Counted from the first letter of the stretch, positions 45,106 through 53,553 are shown. The stretch: 64,000 nt of DNA from Sphingobacterium thalpophilum (GCF_901482695.1 NZ_LR590484.1:3720001-3784000); one strand, 5' to 3'. Notes: generated by a model from the sequence alone, not told the origin. Program-made: numbers and translations.

Positions 45106-45151
45106 AATTTTATTTTTCACCGGAAAGAAATTCTAGGTGAAAAATAAAATT
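45106..45151. repeat. 16-bp perfect inverted repeat between ABC-F and regulator genes
   Basis: Arms AATTTTATTTTTCACC (45106-45121) and GGTGAAAAATAAAATT (45136-45151) around a 14-base loop. It starts just outside the ABC-F -7 box and is upstream of the regulator promoter, so it could serve both genes as an operator. Confidence 0.6.
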
Positions 45152-45211
45152 TTGGGTGCTTCTCTTCACTTCTTTACAGAGAATTGTTGCTGATTTGCTT
45201 CACATAAATCG

Positions 45212-45219
45212 TACTTTTG
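45212..45219 (+). promoter_or_regulatory. -7 element of the second sigma-54-type regulator
   Basis: TACTTTTG, exact match, 14 bases before the GTG start at 45234. TTG at 45187-45189 may be the -33. Confidence 0.6.
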
Positions 45220-45233
45220 AAAGAAAAAGAGCT

Positions 45234-46565
45234 GTGAATAAAATACTCCTTATAGATGATGAAGAGAAGCTGCGTCAGTTGCTTGCCAAGATTATCCGTT
45301 TAGAGGGATTTGAAGTTATAGAGGCTTCCGACATAAAATCTGGATTAAAGAAACTCGATGTTGCTGATGTGGACGTGGTATTATGTGATGTTAAATTACC
45401 TGATGGTAATGGTGTGGAAACTGCGAGAGTAATTAAGGATCGATTTCCGGTCGTTGAAATTATCCTGTTGACAGCATATGGCAATATTCCCGATGGCGTG
45501 CAGGCAATCAAGAATGGGGCATTTGAATATATTACCAAGGGCGATGACAACAATCGGATAATTCCTTTACTATATAAAGCATGCGAGAAAGTCGCATTGG
45601 CACGACGGGTCAAACAATTGGAGAAGCAGCTCGGGGATAAATTGTCCTTTGATAAAATTATTGGCCATTCTTCTGCCATTAAGGTGGCGATCAATCTGGC
45701 AGAAAAAGTTTCGAGAACAAATACCACCGTATTGTTGACAGGAGAGACGGGAACGGGTAAAGAAGTGTTTGCTCAGGCGATACATCTTGCCAGTGCGCGA
45801 AAAGACGGTAATTTTGTTGCAATTAACTGTGCTGCATTTACGAAAGACCTTTTGGAAAATGAACTGTTTGGTCACCGGGCAGGAGCCTTTACAGGTGCTA
45901 CGAAAGATCAGCGCGGACTTTTTGAGGAGGCCCACCGTGGAACGATTTTTTTAGATGAAATCGGAGAAATGGCGCTCGAACTACAGGCCAAAATACTTCG
46001 TGTCTTAGAAACAGGGGAGTTTTTGAAAGTCGGGGACGCAAAACCCACAAAAGTCGACGTGCGTATCCTTGCGGCAACCAACAGAGACCTGCAAATGGAA
46101 ATTGAAACGGGACATTTTAGAAGCGATTTGTTCTATCGGCTTTCTGTGTTCACTATCCCCCTGCCACCTTTGCGGGAAAGGGTAGAGGATATCCGTCTGC
46201 TGGCGCAATATTATGCCGATTTCTTCGCAGCGAAATCTAATCTGAAGCCACTGCGTATGACGGATGAATTTATTACTGCTCTCGAACGAAATACCTGGCG
46301 TGGCAATATTCGTGAATTGAAAAATGTCATCGAGCGTAGCGTTATATTGAGTGAGGGCGGATTGCTGGATGTTGATAGTCTTCCGTTTTCAGCTGCTCAT
46401 CCTGACCCATTAATTGCTTCTAGCTTTGCCATGGCAAATATGGAGAAACAACATATCCAACGTGTTTTGCACCATACCAGTGGGAATAAGGCAGAGGCTG
46501 CGCGTTTACTCGAAATTGGTGTCGCCACTTTATATCGCAAAATAGAAGAATATAAATTGAGCTAG
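45234..46565 (+). CDS. Sigma-54-dependent response regulator (NtrC type)
   Basis: 443 residues from GTG at 45234, chosen because the receiver domain begins there (NKILLIDDEEKLRQLLAKI) and because the promoter lies inside the longer frame that would begin at 45156. The phospho-acceptor is in VDVVLCDVKLPDG. The AAA+ core has GETGTGKEVFAQAI, the canonical GAFTGA in HRAGAFTGATKDQ, and FLDEIGEM. A Fis-type helix-turn-helix closes the chain (NKAEAARLLEIGVATLYRKI). It needs sigma-54 and a kinase, neither of which is in the window. It diverges from the ABC-F gene. Confidence 0.93.
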   Translation: MNKILLIDDEEKLRQLLAKIIRLEGFEVIEASDIKSGLKKLDVADVDVVLCDVKLPDGNGVETARVIKDRFPVVEIILLTAYGNIPDGVQAIKNGAFEYITKGDDNNRIIPLLYKACEKVALARRVKQLEKQLGDKLSFDKIIGHSSAIKVAINLAEKVSRTNTTVLLTGETGTGKEVFAQAIHLASARKDGNFVAINCAAFTKDLLENELFGHRAGAFTGATKDQRGLFEEAHRGTIFLDEIGEMALELQAKILRVLETGEFLKVGDAKPTKVDVRILAATNRDLQMEIETGHFRSDLFYRLSVFTIPLPPLRERVEDIRLLAQYYADFFAAKSNLKPLRMTDEFITALERNTWRGNIRELKNVIERSVILSEGGLLDVDSLPFSAAHPDPLIASSFAMANMEKQHIQRVLHHTSGNKAEAARLLEIGVATLYRKIEEYKLS

Positions 46566-46568
46566 CTC

Positions 46569-46619
46569 TTTGCCGAGATCCTGCAGCATGTCTAAAGCAG
46601 AGGCTGCAGGATGGGCAAA
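46569..46619. terminator. Hairpin between regulator and YiaA-like gene
   Basis: ATCCTGCAGC (46578-46587) and GCTGCAGGAT (46603-46612), with the outer pair TTTGCC/GGCAAA separated by an asymmetric interior loop. There is no clear U-tract, so termination efficiency is uncertain. Confidence 0.6.
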
Positions 46620-46622
46620 CCG

Positions 46623-47090
46623 CTAAAGTTTGATTTCGTTTTCGTCTATGAGTTTAGCATCGCGGGTATTTTTCTGAACAGCAATCGCTGAAAATATGCT
46701 TAAGGAAAAAGACATGGCATAAAAGCCCTTCTCACTCAGCAACAAATCTGCGTTCCATAAACCGATAATAAGTAGGACGACAGCGGCAATCGTTGCGAAC
46801 CAGCTCAAGCCATAATAAAGTTCTGTGACGACGAGGCCTTCGGCTTTGTCTCTGACGCTTTTTTGGACAGAAATGACCGCAAACAGGGCAAATAGCAAAA
46901 CGGTGAAATAATACCCCTTCTCGTTGAGTGTCATACTTGCATTCCAGAGCCCGATGCAGTAGCCTATCGTTCCGACAAGCAGTGCCGTCCACGAAGCACC
47001 GATAAAAGCTCCTGTAGGTTTTAATGGATTTCTTGCGTTTGAATCAGTTTTCAAATTTTTTTCTTCGATCGTGTTTTTTAGCGGTTCCAT
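46623..47090 (-). CDS. YiaA/YiaB-family inner membrane protein with duplicated domain
   Basis: 155 residues from the ATG at 47090; a 12-residue upstream extension is unlikely. Four membrane helices form two copies of the same unit: first GYCIGLWNASMTLNEKGYYF followed by AVISVQKSVRDK, then IGLWNADLLLSEKGFYAMS followed by AIAVQKNTRD. Both halves keep Gly-Leu-Trp-Asn and Glu-Lys-Gly-[YF]-Tyr. The family is found in Bacteroidota and Proteobacteria with unknown function. Convergent with the regulator gene. Confidence 0.87.
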   Translation of the reverse strand: MEPLKNTIEEKNLKTDSNARNPLKPTGAFIGASWTALLVGTIGYCIGLWNASMTLNEKGYYFTVLLFALFAVISVQKSVRDKAEGLVVTELYYGLSWFATIAAVVLLIIGLWNADLLLSEKGFYAMSFSLSIFSAIAVQKNTRDAKLIDENEIKL

Positions 47091-47224
47091 AATGTAAATT
47101 TTTATTGTTGTTATTTGTTGGATCAAATATCTATAGCTTGGCTGATCCGTGAAAATGAATTTCTTGATAATACTGATGACATATTTTGTTGTTTTATCTT
47201 ATATTTTCACTAATCTTGTATATT

Positions 47225-48724
47225 ATGGATTCTATTTCGGACTTGATCGATCTTTTCAATATCGATGATATTAAGGATTTTAAGACGTTTTTAAAAAGGA
47301 AAAATAAACGGACTGATGTGAAGAATCTTCAGTTGCTTGATTTTATAAAAACTGATGATATAAATAAGCTAGAAAAACTTTATGGAACGTCAAAAAATAG
47401 AGATGCATACCATGCACTACGGAAAAGGCTACATGATAGTCTGCTTTTTTTTCTTTCTAATAAGGTGTTTGAGCGGGATAACAGCGAAGCACATGAAGCT
47501 CTACGTCTACTGGTTGTTGGCCGTTTTCTACTGGAAAACCATTTGCCGAAAGCCGGATTTAAATGTCTTCATCGTGCTGAGCAAAAAGCGCAGTTGCTTG
47601 AGCAGTTCAGTCTGCTCAATGAAATTCTGCAAACGAGATTGCAATATGCGTATCTGGATCCAAAGGCCAATTTAGAAATACTGATTGAGCGTTTGATGTG
47701 CAATCAAAATAAAATGCAGCAGGAAGCTAAATTTGAGATTGCGTATGCGTTTTTGAGGTCGGAGCTGCAGGATATCCACCTGAAAGCCAAAATTGTTGAC
47801 TTAAATAATCTTGTCTCCGGTGCTCTCCGCAAGTATGCGATTTCATTAAGCGAACTATTGTCTTTTAAGTCACTTTATCAAATATTATACATTGCCAACG
47901 AGTATGCAACAATACACCAGAATTATGCGCTTGTGAAATCCTTTTTGAAAATAAGTGATGAATTTGTTGCGCAGCAGCGCGCGAATTCAGTGCATCATAT
48001 GTTCTACTATTTGCATATCCTTTATTTTCTCGCCAATTTTAATTTTCGTAACGGTTTGTTTGGTCATAGCTTGGAGTATTTGCAAGAGCTGGAGGAAGGC
48101 ATGTCGACAGGGATTGCTTATGGCAAGCAGTTTCGCAGCCGCTATTACCTGCTAATGGCGCTGAATTATCATTATTTAGGGGCGGGAGACAAAGGTCTGA
48201 CATTCTTGCGGTCGGGTATACAGCAAATTGGGGGACAGACAAACGAGGCAGAACTCGCGGATTTACAGCTCTGTTTGGTCATGTTCTTGACACAGTTCCA
48301 GGATCAGGATGCGTTAGCAGAGCTCAGGAAAATGATGCGGACAGACTCTTGGTATGAGAAGAAAATGGGTATGTTGTGGACTATACGCAAAAATTTATTG
48401 GAGATATTGCTCCACATACAAAACGGGAATATAGACGTGGCAGCATCTCGGGTCAGGAGCTTTAAACGACGATATAAAAAATACCTGGAAATGGTGAAGG
48501 AGGGGCGGGTGATCCGTTTTTTAAAGTTGGTTGAAAGTTATCTTCAGGATCCGGCAGTGATAAAATGCGCCGTATTCGTCGACGAGGTCAAACAGATGGC
48601 GTCTGCTGTCGAGAATCAAGATTTGTTTGTCTTGAGCTTTATTGCCTGGATGCGATCTCGTATTACCTCCGAAACGCCTTATCAAGCGTTATTGGCTTTA
48701 GTAGAGGAACGAAAGCAACAATGA
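47225..48724 (+). CDS. Large helical-repeat protein of unknown function
   Basis: 499 residues from the ATG at 47225 (the longer frame adds 13 hydrophobic residues unlikely to be translated). I do not recognise it. It is helical throughout with TPR-like periodicity in its middle part (HSLEYLQELEEGMSTG, YYLLMALNYHYLGAGDKG, LTFLRSGIQQIGG) and many Lys/Arg. There is no signal peptide or catalytic motif, so it probably is a cytoplasmic scaffold. Its stop codon abuts the stop codon of the convergent gene (48725), leaving no room for a conventional terminator. Confidence 0.75.
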   Translation: MDSISDLIDLFNIDDIKDFKTFLKRKNKRTDVKNLQLLDFIKTDDINKLEKLYGTSKNRDAYHALRKRLHDSLLFFLSNKVFERDNSEAHEALRLLVVGRFLLENHLPKAGFKCLHRAEQKAQLLEQFSLLNEILQTRLQYAYLDPKANLEILIERLMCNQNKMQQEAKFEIAYAFLRSELQDIHLKAKIVDLNNLVSGALRKYAISLSELLSFKSLYQILYIANEYATIHQNYALVKSFLKISDEFVAQQRANSVHHMFYYLHILYFLANFNFRNGLFGHSLEYLQELEEGMSTGIAYGKQFRSRYYLLMALNYHYLGAGDKGLTFLRSGIQQIGGQTNEAELADLQLCLVMFLTQFQDQDALAELRKMMRTDSWYEKKMGMLWTIRKNLLEILLHIQNGNIDVAASRVRSFKRRYKKYLEMVKEGRVIRFLKLVESYLQDPAVIKCAVFVDEVKQMASAVENQDLFVLSFIAWMRSRITSETPYQALLALVEERKQQ

Positions 48725-49828
48725 TTAATCAACTTGTTTACAAAATCTATTAAAGGATCTCCAGTACTTGTCCTTATAGATTGAATAATCTATCTGCAGC
48801 TGGTCCTGATAGACAATGATAAGCTGATCAATGATGTGGGATGTCTTTCTGAATTCTGTACATGCAATGTAAACTTCCCGAATATTGTCTGCTGTCTCAC
48901 GCCCGATGTTGAGGCTTCCGATATCGGGAGGAAAGCTAAGCATTAAGTCTTCTTCAAATTTATCCATTAAACCGTAAGTCTGCTGATCAGGCATTCCATG
49001 GCTAGTCGTGCCATCATAATCAATACGCAATATAGCGATCCATGGATGTGATGCTTTGCCGTCCCAGTCCAGTAAGGCAGTATTGATTACTGCCAGAATA
49101 GGGCTGCCATTTTGCATAGTACCTTCGAAGGCGGTGTATGAATCAAGGTCGGTATCGTGTTTTAGGTGTGTATATTTCTCGATAAATTCCTTTTCCCGCC
49201 AGATTAAATAGTCCTTTAGCTTGGTCAGCGGAATCAGCTCCCCCGTGGCCATGTCCTTGGATGTAACACTCAAACTGTCTATGGAAATGATTGAGTTCAG
49301 TTCTCCGATATAGTTGTCCAAGAATATTTCTACTCCGTGTGTAATGTTTGCTTTTTCATTTTCTGAGTAATCAGGATGGACGATGACAATATCCACTTCA
49401 TCTGGCCGATAGGTATGAAGTATCGGGTAGAAGAACATGTCATTGATGTCAAACGAAAATCCGTACATCGTAATCTTGAGTTTTTCGATATCGTCGAAAG
49501 CAGGTTTCAGTGCTGTAAATTTCCAATTTGGAAGTGCTGGGGCAGATTCGATTAGGTTTTCGACAAAGGCGATGTTTTTGACAACCCCATCAGGCGTAAT
49601 GACCAGCTCTGCGACGTGTTCATTATACATGCCGGTCAGAAAGTAGAGATCTTTCCGCAAGGCGTCTACTTTAGGGCTGAGCTTACTGAAAAAATTTTGG
49701 TCAATTTGGTCGTTATTTTTGACACTATGAAAAAATGCCTGTTCATTTTTTAAGAACCATGTCCAAAACTCGTGTATATTATCTTTTTTGTTGTGTTTTC
49801 TGCCAAAAATATTACTCAAAAAGCGCAT
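48725..49828 (-). CDS. Uncharacterised protein, possibly with a DUF695-like C-terminus
   Basis: 367 residues, cytoplasmic, acidic. The N-terminal half (residues about 15-220) includes EFWTWFLKNEQAFF and beta strands; the C-terminal half contains HPWIAILRIDYDGTTSHGMP and LMDKFEEDLM, resembling DUF695. The function of that family is unknown. It shares its end with the convergent helical-repeat gene (no spacer). No operon partner on the minus strand. Confidence 0.72.
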   Translation of the reverse strand: MRFLSNIFGRKHNKKDNIHEFWTWFLKNEQAFFHSVKNNDQIDQNFFSKLSPKVDALRKDLYFLTGMYNEHVAELVITPDGVVKNIAFVENLIESAPALPNWKFTALKPAFDDIEKLKITMYGFSFDINDMFFYPILHTYRPDEVDIVIVHPDYSENEKANITHGVEIFLDNYIGELNSIISIDSLSVTSKDMATGELIPLTKLKDYLIWREKEFIEKYTHLKHDTDLDSYTAFEGTMQNGSPILAVINTALLDWDGKASHPWIAILRIDYDGTTSHGMPDQQTYGLMDKFEEDLMLSFPPDIGSLNIGRETADNIREVYIACTEFRKTSHIIDQLIIVYQDQLQIDYSIYKDKYWRSFNRFCKQVD

Positions 49829-50062
49829 AGTTGTCGTAGTTCAATCGAGCGTTCAGTAGTACCTGAATCTAAACGCCTGCTTTAAATTTAACGATATAAT
49901 TATGATTCGCCAAGTGAATTCCTGATTAAATATTATCTGGCAAACAATTGTTGTGGCTGTTTGTTAAAGTTATTGTTGGAAATAATTAATTACTATCGGG
50001 CATAGGAATGTGGATGTTGTTCGTCTTTATATTCCGTAAGCTCTTAAAACAATTGTGTACAT

Positions 50063-50566
50063 ATGAAATTTTGTAAATTAACATTTTGTCTTTTGGCAGC
50101 GTCTGCGACACTTTCTTTTTCTGCTTGTAAATCAGGTCTGTCTGATGATAAACTAGAAGAAAAGATAGAGAACGCGTTAACCGGCCGTAACACGGTTGAT
50201 GTTGAGGTCGAAAAAGGAAAAGTAATCCTAAGTGGTACGGCAGCTTCTGAGGAGGAGAAGCAGCAAATAGAATCCATCGCGAAGACTGCGGGAGATAAGG
50301 ATGTGAAGTCCATTCAAAATAATATTATTGTTAGCGCTCCCGTTTCGGCAACACCGGCACCTATCCAAACTTCCAACGACGATGCTGTCCTGGGAGCGGC
50401 CGTTAATACCTTTATGAAAGATTTTCCCTCTGTTCAGGCGAGCGTCAAAAATGGTATCATTACCGTAACCGGGACATTGGAACAGGCAAAAGTGGTTACA
50501 CTGAAACAAGGTTTAGACAATCTGAATCCCAAAAAAGTTGATTTGAGTGGTATTGTTGTCAAATAA
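50063..50566 (+). CDS. Lipoprotein with two BON domains
   Basis: 167 residues. The signal peptide ends in SFSAC, a lipobox, so the protein is lipid-anchored. Two BON domains follow: ALTGRNTVDVEVEKGKVILS with GTAASEEEKQQIESIA, and VQASVKNGIITVTGTLEQAK. BON domains are thought to bind phospholipid or hydrophobic ligands and stabilise the envelope (as OsmY does). Eighteen bases after its stop comes an SH3-type gene, so the two are co-transcribed. This pair is expected to be stress-related, but no regulatory site is seen. Confidence 0.9.
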   Translation: MKFCKLTFCLLAASATLSFSACKSGLSDDKLEEKIENALTGRNTVDVEVEKGKVILSGTAASEEEKQQIESIAKTAGDKDVKSIQNNIIVSAPVSATPAPIQTSNDDAVLGAAVNTFMKDFPSVQASVKNGIITVTGTLEQAKVVTLKQGLDNLNPKKVDLSGIVVK

Positions 50567-50583
50567 TTAAAACATTGAACATT

Positions 50584-51003
50584 ATGTCATTGCAAGAAAA
50601 ATATAAAGTCCTTTTGGACACCGCACAGTCTTCAGGTGTTAACGATCTCAATTATGCTGAGATGGACGGTGTACTACAGATCAGAGGTACAGCTCCGACT
50701 GCTGATGTAAAAAACAAGCTCTGGGAAATTTATGGTCATATAGATCCGAACTTTCAATCGGGTGATGTGGTCCTGAATGTCGATGTTGCCACCGAAGTGC
50801 CCGGGAGTCAGGTTAAGGTTATTACGGAAAATAGCAATCTAAATATCCGAAAAGGACCTGGCACGGATCAGCCTATCGTGGGAAAAGCAGCCAAAGGTGA
50901 AATCATTACATTGATCAGCAAAGCCAATGACCAATGGTGGCTGGTGAGAACCAAGGATAATGAAGAAGGTTACTGTTATGCGCAATATCTAGAATCTGTC
51001 TAG
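50584..51003 (+). CDS. SH3-domain protein with BON-like N-terminus
   Basis: 139 residues from the ATG at 50584 (a TTG 9 bases earlier opens the same frame but is less likely). The N-terminal half (KYKVLLDTAQSSGVNDLNYA and MDGVLQIRGTAPTADVKNKL) looks like a degenerate BON or peptidoglycan-associated fold. The C-terminal SH3_3 domain is clear: NLNIRKGPGTDQPIVGKAAK and WWLVRTKDNEEGYCYAQYL. No signal peptide is visible, which is odd for a wall-binding SH3 protein. Downstream partner of the BON lipoprotein. Confidence 0.85.
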   Translation: MSLQEKYKVLLDTAQSSGVNDLNYAEMDGVLQIRGTAPTADVKNKLWEIYGHIDPNFQSGDVVLNVDVATEVPGSQVKVITENSNLNIRKGPGTDQPIVGKAAKGEIITLISKANDQWWLVRTKDNEEGYCYAQYLESV

Positions 51004-51028
51004 CTTTCCAATTACTGCTGCATGGCAG

Positions 51029-51068
51029 AAAAGGGATAAGTATTTGATCAATATTTATCCCTTTTTTT
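51029..51068 (+). terminator. Terminator after the BON/SH3 pair
   Basis: AAAAGGGATAA (51029-51039) pairs with TTATCCCTTTT, with TTGATCAA palindrome in the loop and a T7 run after. Confidence 0.85.
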
Positions 51069-51182
51069 ATTGCTTGTATGCAAGTCGAAGGCGATGTGTA
51101 GTTCTTTAAAGCCTGTAATAGACGGTGTCCCAAGTTTGGTGCAATAATTGTATTGTATTATTTGCAACAATTTTATTACAAT

Positions 51183-52031
51183 ATGGTGAAATGGAGATAT
51201 CTCATATTTATTTTTTGCGTATGCGCAGGCCAGCTTACTTTTGCGCAGGAGTATGTCCGACTGGATAAAAGCAAATATCGTCTGCATTTATCTGAATCCC
51301 CAAAAGATACGGTCAGAATAATCGAAAGTGGACGAGCAGTTAAATTGAAGCAGGGGAACTATATCGTACAGCACAATCAGTTTATGGGTGCGGCTAATGC
51401 TTTTGTGCATGTAGGTAAAGAAGGGTTGATCGAAGGAAGCTTTAAGATTGAGAAAGGTGATCAGCATGGCATTGTGCGGACAAGGCATGGGATACTGGAG
51501 CAAATGATCGTAAAAACTGGAGAACTGCTGCATTTTCAATATGTTTTTACGGATACTTCAAGCCTGCGGCGGGACTATAAAAATGGTCGAATAAGCCAGG
51601 AAAAACGTGTGTTTTATTATCCTCAGGCGAAGAAGACAGTTCTGAAAACTTTTTATGATAGCTATTATACCATTGAGAATGACTTTGACCATACCCGATC
51701 TGATTACAGTCTTGACAACCGGTTGCTGTTCAGGGCGAAACTCGATGGAAGCGGCCAGGTGTCCGCTTCTAAATCTTTTGATAGGGAAGGAAGGTTAGTA
51801 AAACATTATTATAGAAAAAACGACGTTTACTATACCGATCTATATCATCAGAATAATTTAAGCGAACGGATCTATAAAATGAATAATTCAATCTGTCACG
51901 AGTATTTTAAAGACCAGTTGCTCGTAAAACGAATTGTTCACAAAAAAGGAAAACAGTCTCATGAAAAGTATGTTTATAACGCAGAAGGTATATTGTTGGA
52001 ACAGCAGACCAAAAAAAGCAACGGTGCATAA
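51183..52031 (+). CDS. Exported protein of unknown function, MORN/YD-repeat-like
   Basis: 282 residues from the ATG at 51183, which begins a signal peptide (MVKWRYLIFIFCVCAGQLTF, cut after AQ). The mature chain is rich in Tyr, Arg and Lys and repeats short beta-hairpin units such as LRRDYKNGRISQEKRVFYY, SFDREGRLVKHYYRKNDV and HEKYVYNAEGILLEQQT, typical of toxin-antitoxin-unrelated MORN or YD-repeat antigens in Bacteroidota. No enzymatic motif is seen. The next feature downstream is the tyrS leader, which has its own promoter. Confidence 0.78.
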   Translation: MVKWRYLIFIFCVCAGQLTFAQEYVRLDKSKYRLHLSESPKDTVRIIESGRAVKLKQGNYIVQHNQFMGAANAFVHVGKEGLIEGSFKIEKGDQHGIVRTRHGILEQMIVKTGELLHFQYVFTDTSSLRRDYKNGRISQEKRVFYYPQAKKTVLKTFYDSYYTIENDFDHTRSDYSLDNRLLFRAKLDGSGQVSASKSFDREGRLVKHYYRKNDVYYTDLYHQNNLSERIYKMNNSICHEYFKDQLLVKRIVHKKGKQSHEKYVYNAEGILLEQQTKKSNGA

Positions 52032-52080
52032 CTGCAAATAGCGAATACCCATAAAAATCAGCGCGTGCTTGCGATCCGTT

Positions 52081-52110
52081 TTTGTATGTGAAAAATAATA
52101 GCTAATTTTG
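52081..52110 (+). promoter_or_regulatory. Promoter of the tyrS leader
   Basis: TTTG at 52081-52084, 18 bases, then TAATTTTG at 52103-52110. Both boxes match the Bacteroidota consensus. Transcription should start near 52116, just before the leader ATG. Confidence 0.7.
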
Positions 52111-52118
52111 CTACTGCA

Positions 52119-52205
52119 ATGAAAACAATGAACAATATATTGCGTTTGCCATTTTTCTTTAATTATTATCTCCCGATAATCGTTCGGGAGCGTTATGCCT
52201 ATTAA
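52119..52205 (+). CDS. tyrS leader peptide, Phe/Tyr-rich, 28 codons
   Basis: The ORF encodes MKTMNNILRLPFFFNYYLPI then IVRERYAY and TAA. It has three consecutive Phe codons (12-14), then Asn and two consecutive Tyr codons (16-17, bases 52164-52169), and Tyr at 26 and 28 as the last residue. Four Tyr in 28 residues is extreme. It begins at or just after the predicted transcription start; an internal ATG at 52128 (codon 4) is an alternative start. The hairpin CTCCCGA/TCGGGAG (52170-52190) begins immediately after the Tyr-Tyr codons, so a stalled ribosome would block it. Confidence 0.75.
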   Translation: MKTMNNILRLPFFFNYYLPIIVRERYAY

Positions 52206-52237
52206 AAAAATCAGAAATTTAATTAATGTATATAGCT

Positions 52238-52268
52238 AAGCCCGGACATTCAGTTCGGGCTTTTTTGT
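52238..52268 (+). terminator. Attenuator terminator before tyrS
   Basis: AAGCCCGGAC (52238-52247) pairs with GTTCGGGCTT (52253-52262) around ATTCA, then T run. The leader copy GTTCGGG (52182-52188) can pair with CCCGGAC (52241-52247) instead, so leader and terminator stems are mutually exclusive. The tyrS start codon is 14 bases further on. Confidence 0.8.
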
Positions 52269-52281
52269 TTTTTATCGTACT

Positions 52282-53484
52282 ATGAACACAGATTTAAAAG
52301 AAAACATTGAAATCATTTTACCTGAAGGTGGTCTAGAAGCTAAGTTGCAACGGTCCAGCAAGACCGGCAAGCCCCTTGTCATTAAGCTTGGGTTTGATCC
52401 TACCGCGCCGGATCTACATTTAGGGCATGCGGTTGTCCTGAAGAAGTTAAGACAGTTTCAGGTACTCGGGCATCAGGTGGTCGTGCTTGTCGGTAGCTTT
52501 ACAGCGCGTATCGGTGACCCCACAGGAAAAAACAAAGCCCGCAAACCCTTAAATCGCGAGGAAATTGCGCACAACGCTGCCACTTACATCGCTCAGTTGT
52601 CCAAAATTATCGATGTGTCGAAGACGCGTGTTGTTTTTAATGAAGATTGGCTGGATAAGCTGTGTTTTACTAAAGTAATCCAGCTGATGTCGAAAGTCAC
52701 CGTAGCGCAGCTTATGCAGCGTCACGATTTTCACAGGCGTTTTAATGACAATCAACCCATTGCTATGCATGAATTAGTCTATCCGATCCTGCAGGGATTT
52801 GATTCGGTGCATGTCAAAAGCGATATCGAGATGGGAGGGACCGACCAGTTATTTAACTGTACAATGGGGCGACAGCTTCAGGAGTCTTTCGATATGGACC
52901 CGCAAGTGGTGCTATGTATGCCACTACTTAAAGGTCTGGACGGAAAAGAAAAAATGAGTAAGTCTCTGCATAACACCATCGGTTTACTGGACAAACCCGA
53001 TGATATGTTTGGTAAGACAATGTCGATTCCGGATAGCTTAATCCACGAATATCTCGATCTGACGACAGACTTTGATCAGACACAGAAAGCGGAATTGAAG
53101 TTCAGGCTGGAATCGGGCGACAATCCCATGAAGATCAAAAAAATCATAGCTCATAATTTAGTGTGTCAATACCATAATCCGCAGCAAGCTGCTGAGGCCA
53201 TGGAATTTTTCGAACAGCGCTTTCAGCAAAAATCATTTAACGACAAAAATTTTGAAGAGCGTTCCCTGTCGGCTATTCGGGCTGCGGTCGGTGAAACCCC
53301 CAAGTTAATAGATCTTTGCCATTGGCTGAAGCAGGACCTAAGCAAGTCAGCTATACGCCGCCTGATATGTGAGGGTGGCGTACAGATTGATTCAAATAAA
53401 TTTACAGCGCCTGATATGCCTGTCTCGTTAAATGATGGCTTTAGAATTAAATTGGGTAAAAGAAGTTTTTTTAGGTTTGTTTAG
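52282..53484 (+). CDS. tyrS: Tyrosyl-tRNA synthetase
   Basis: 400 residues. It belongs to the TyrRS clade with LGFDPTAPDLHLGHA (HLGH at residues 46-49) and KEKMSKSLHN (KMSKS at 224-228), and it has a C-terminal S4-like RNA-binding domain (LSKSAIRRLICEGGVQID). It charges tRNA-Tyr. This clade includes B. subtilis TyrZ, which is a second, regulated synthetase; whether another tyrS exists elsewhere in this genome cannot be seen. The gene follows a leader-peptide attenuator and a strong terminator, and precedes aromatic degradation genes. Confidence 0.96.
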   Translation: MNTDLKENIEIILPEGGLEAKLQRSSKTGKPLVIKLGFDPTAPDLHLGHAVVLKKLRQFQVLGHQVVVLVGSFTARIGDPTGKNKARKPLNREEIAHNAATYIAQLSKIIDVSKTRVVFNEDWLDKLCFTKVIQLMSKVTVAQLMQRHDFHRRFNDNQPIAMHELVYPILQGFDSVHVKSDIEMGGTDQLFNCTMGRQLQESFDMDPQVVLCMPLLKGLDGKEKMSKSLHNTIGLLDKPDDMFGKTMSIPDSLIHEYLDLTTDFDQTQKAELKFRLESGDNPMKIKKIIAHNLVCQYHNPQQAAEAMEFFEQRFQQKSFNDKNFEERSLSAIRAAVGETPKLIDLCHWLKQDLSKSAIRRLICEGGVQIDSNKFTAPDMPVSLNDGFRIKLGKRSFFRFV

Positions 53485-53545
53485 TAATATTTTTAAGTGT
53501 ATACATTAAATATATTTTGATAAACTGAATAATAATAAACCATTA

Positions 53546-53553
53546 TACTTTTG
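53546..53553 (+). promoter_or_regulatory. -7 element of the phenylalanine hydroxylase gene
   Basis: TACTTTTG, exact match, 61 bases before the start codon. No clear -33 at standard spacing. Confidence 0.5.

Noticed and set aside
52170..52190. Hairpin CTCCCGA/TCGGGAG as an ordinary terminator
   Set aside because: It lies inside the leader ORF and has no U-tract; it fits better as the pause or antiterminator-sequestering stem.
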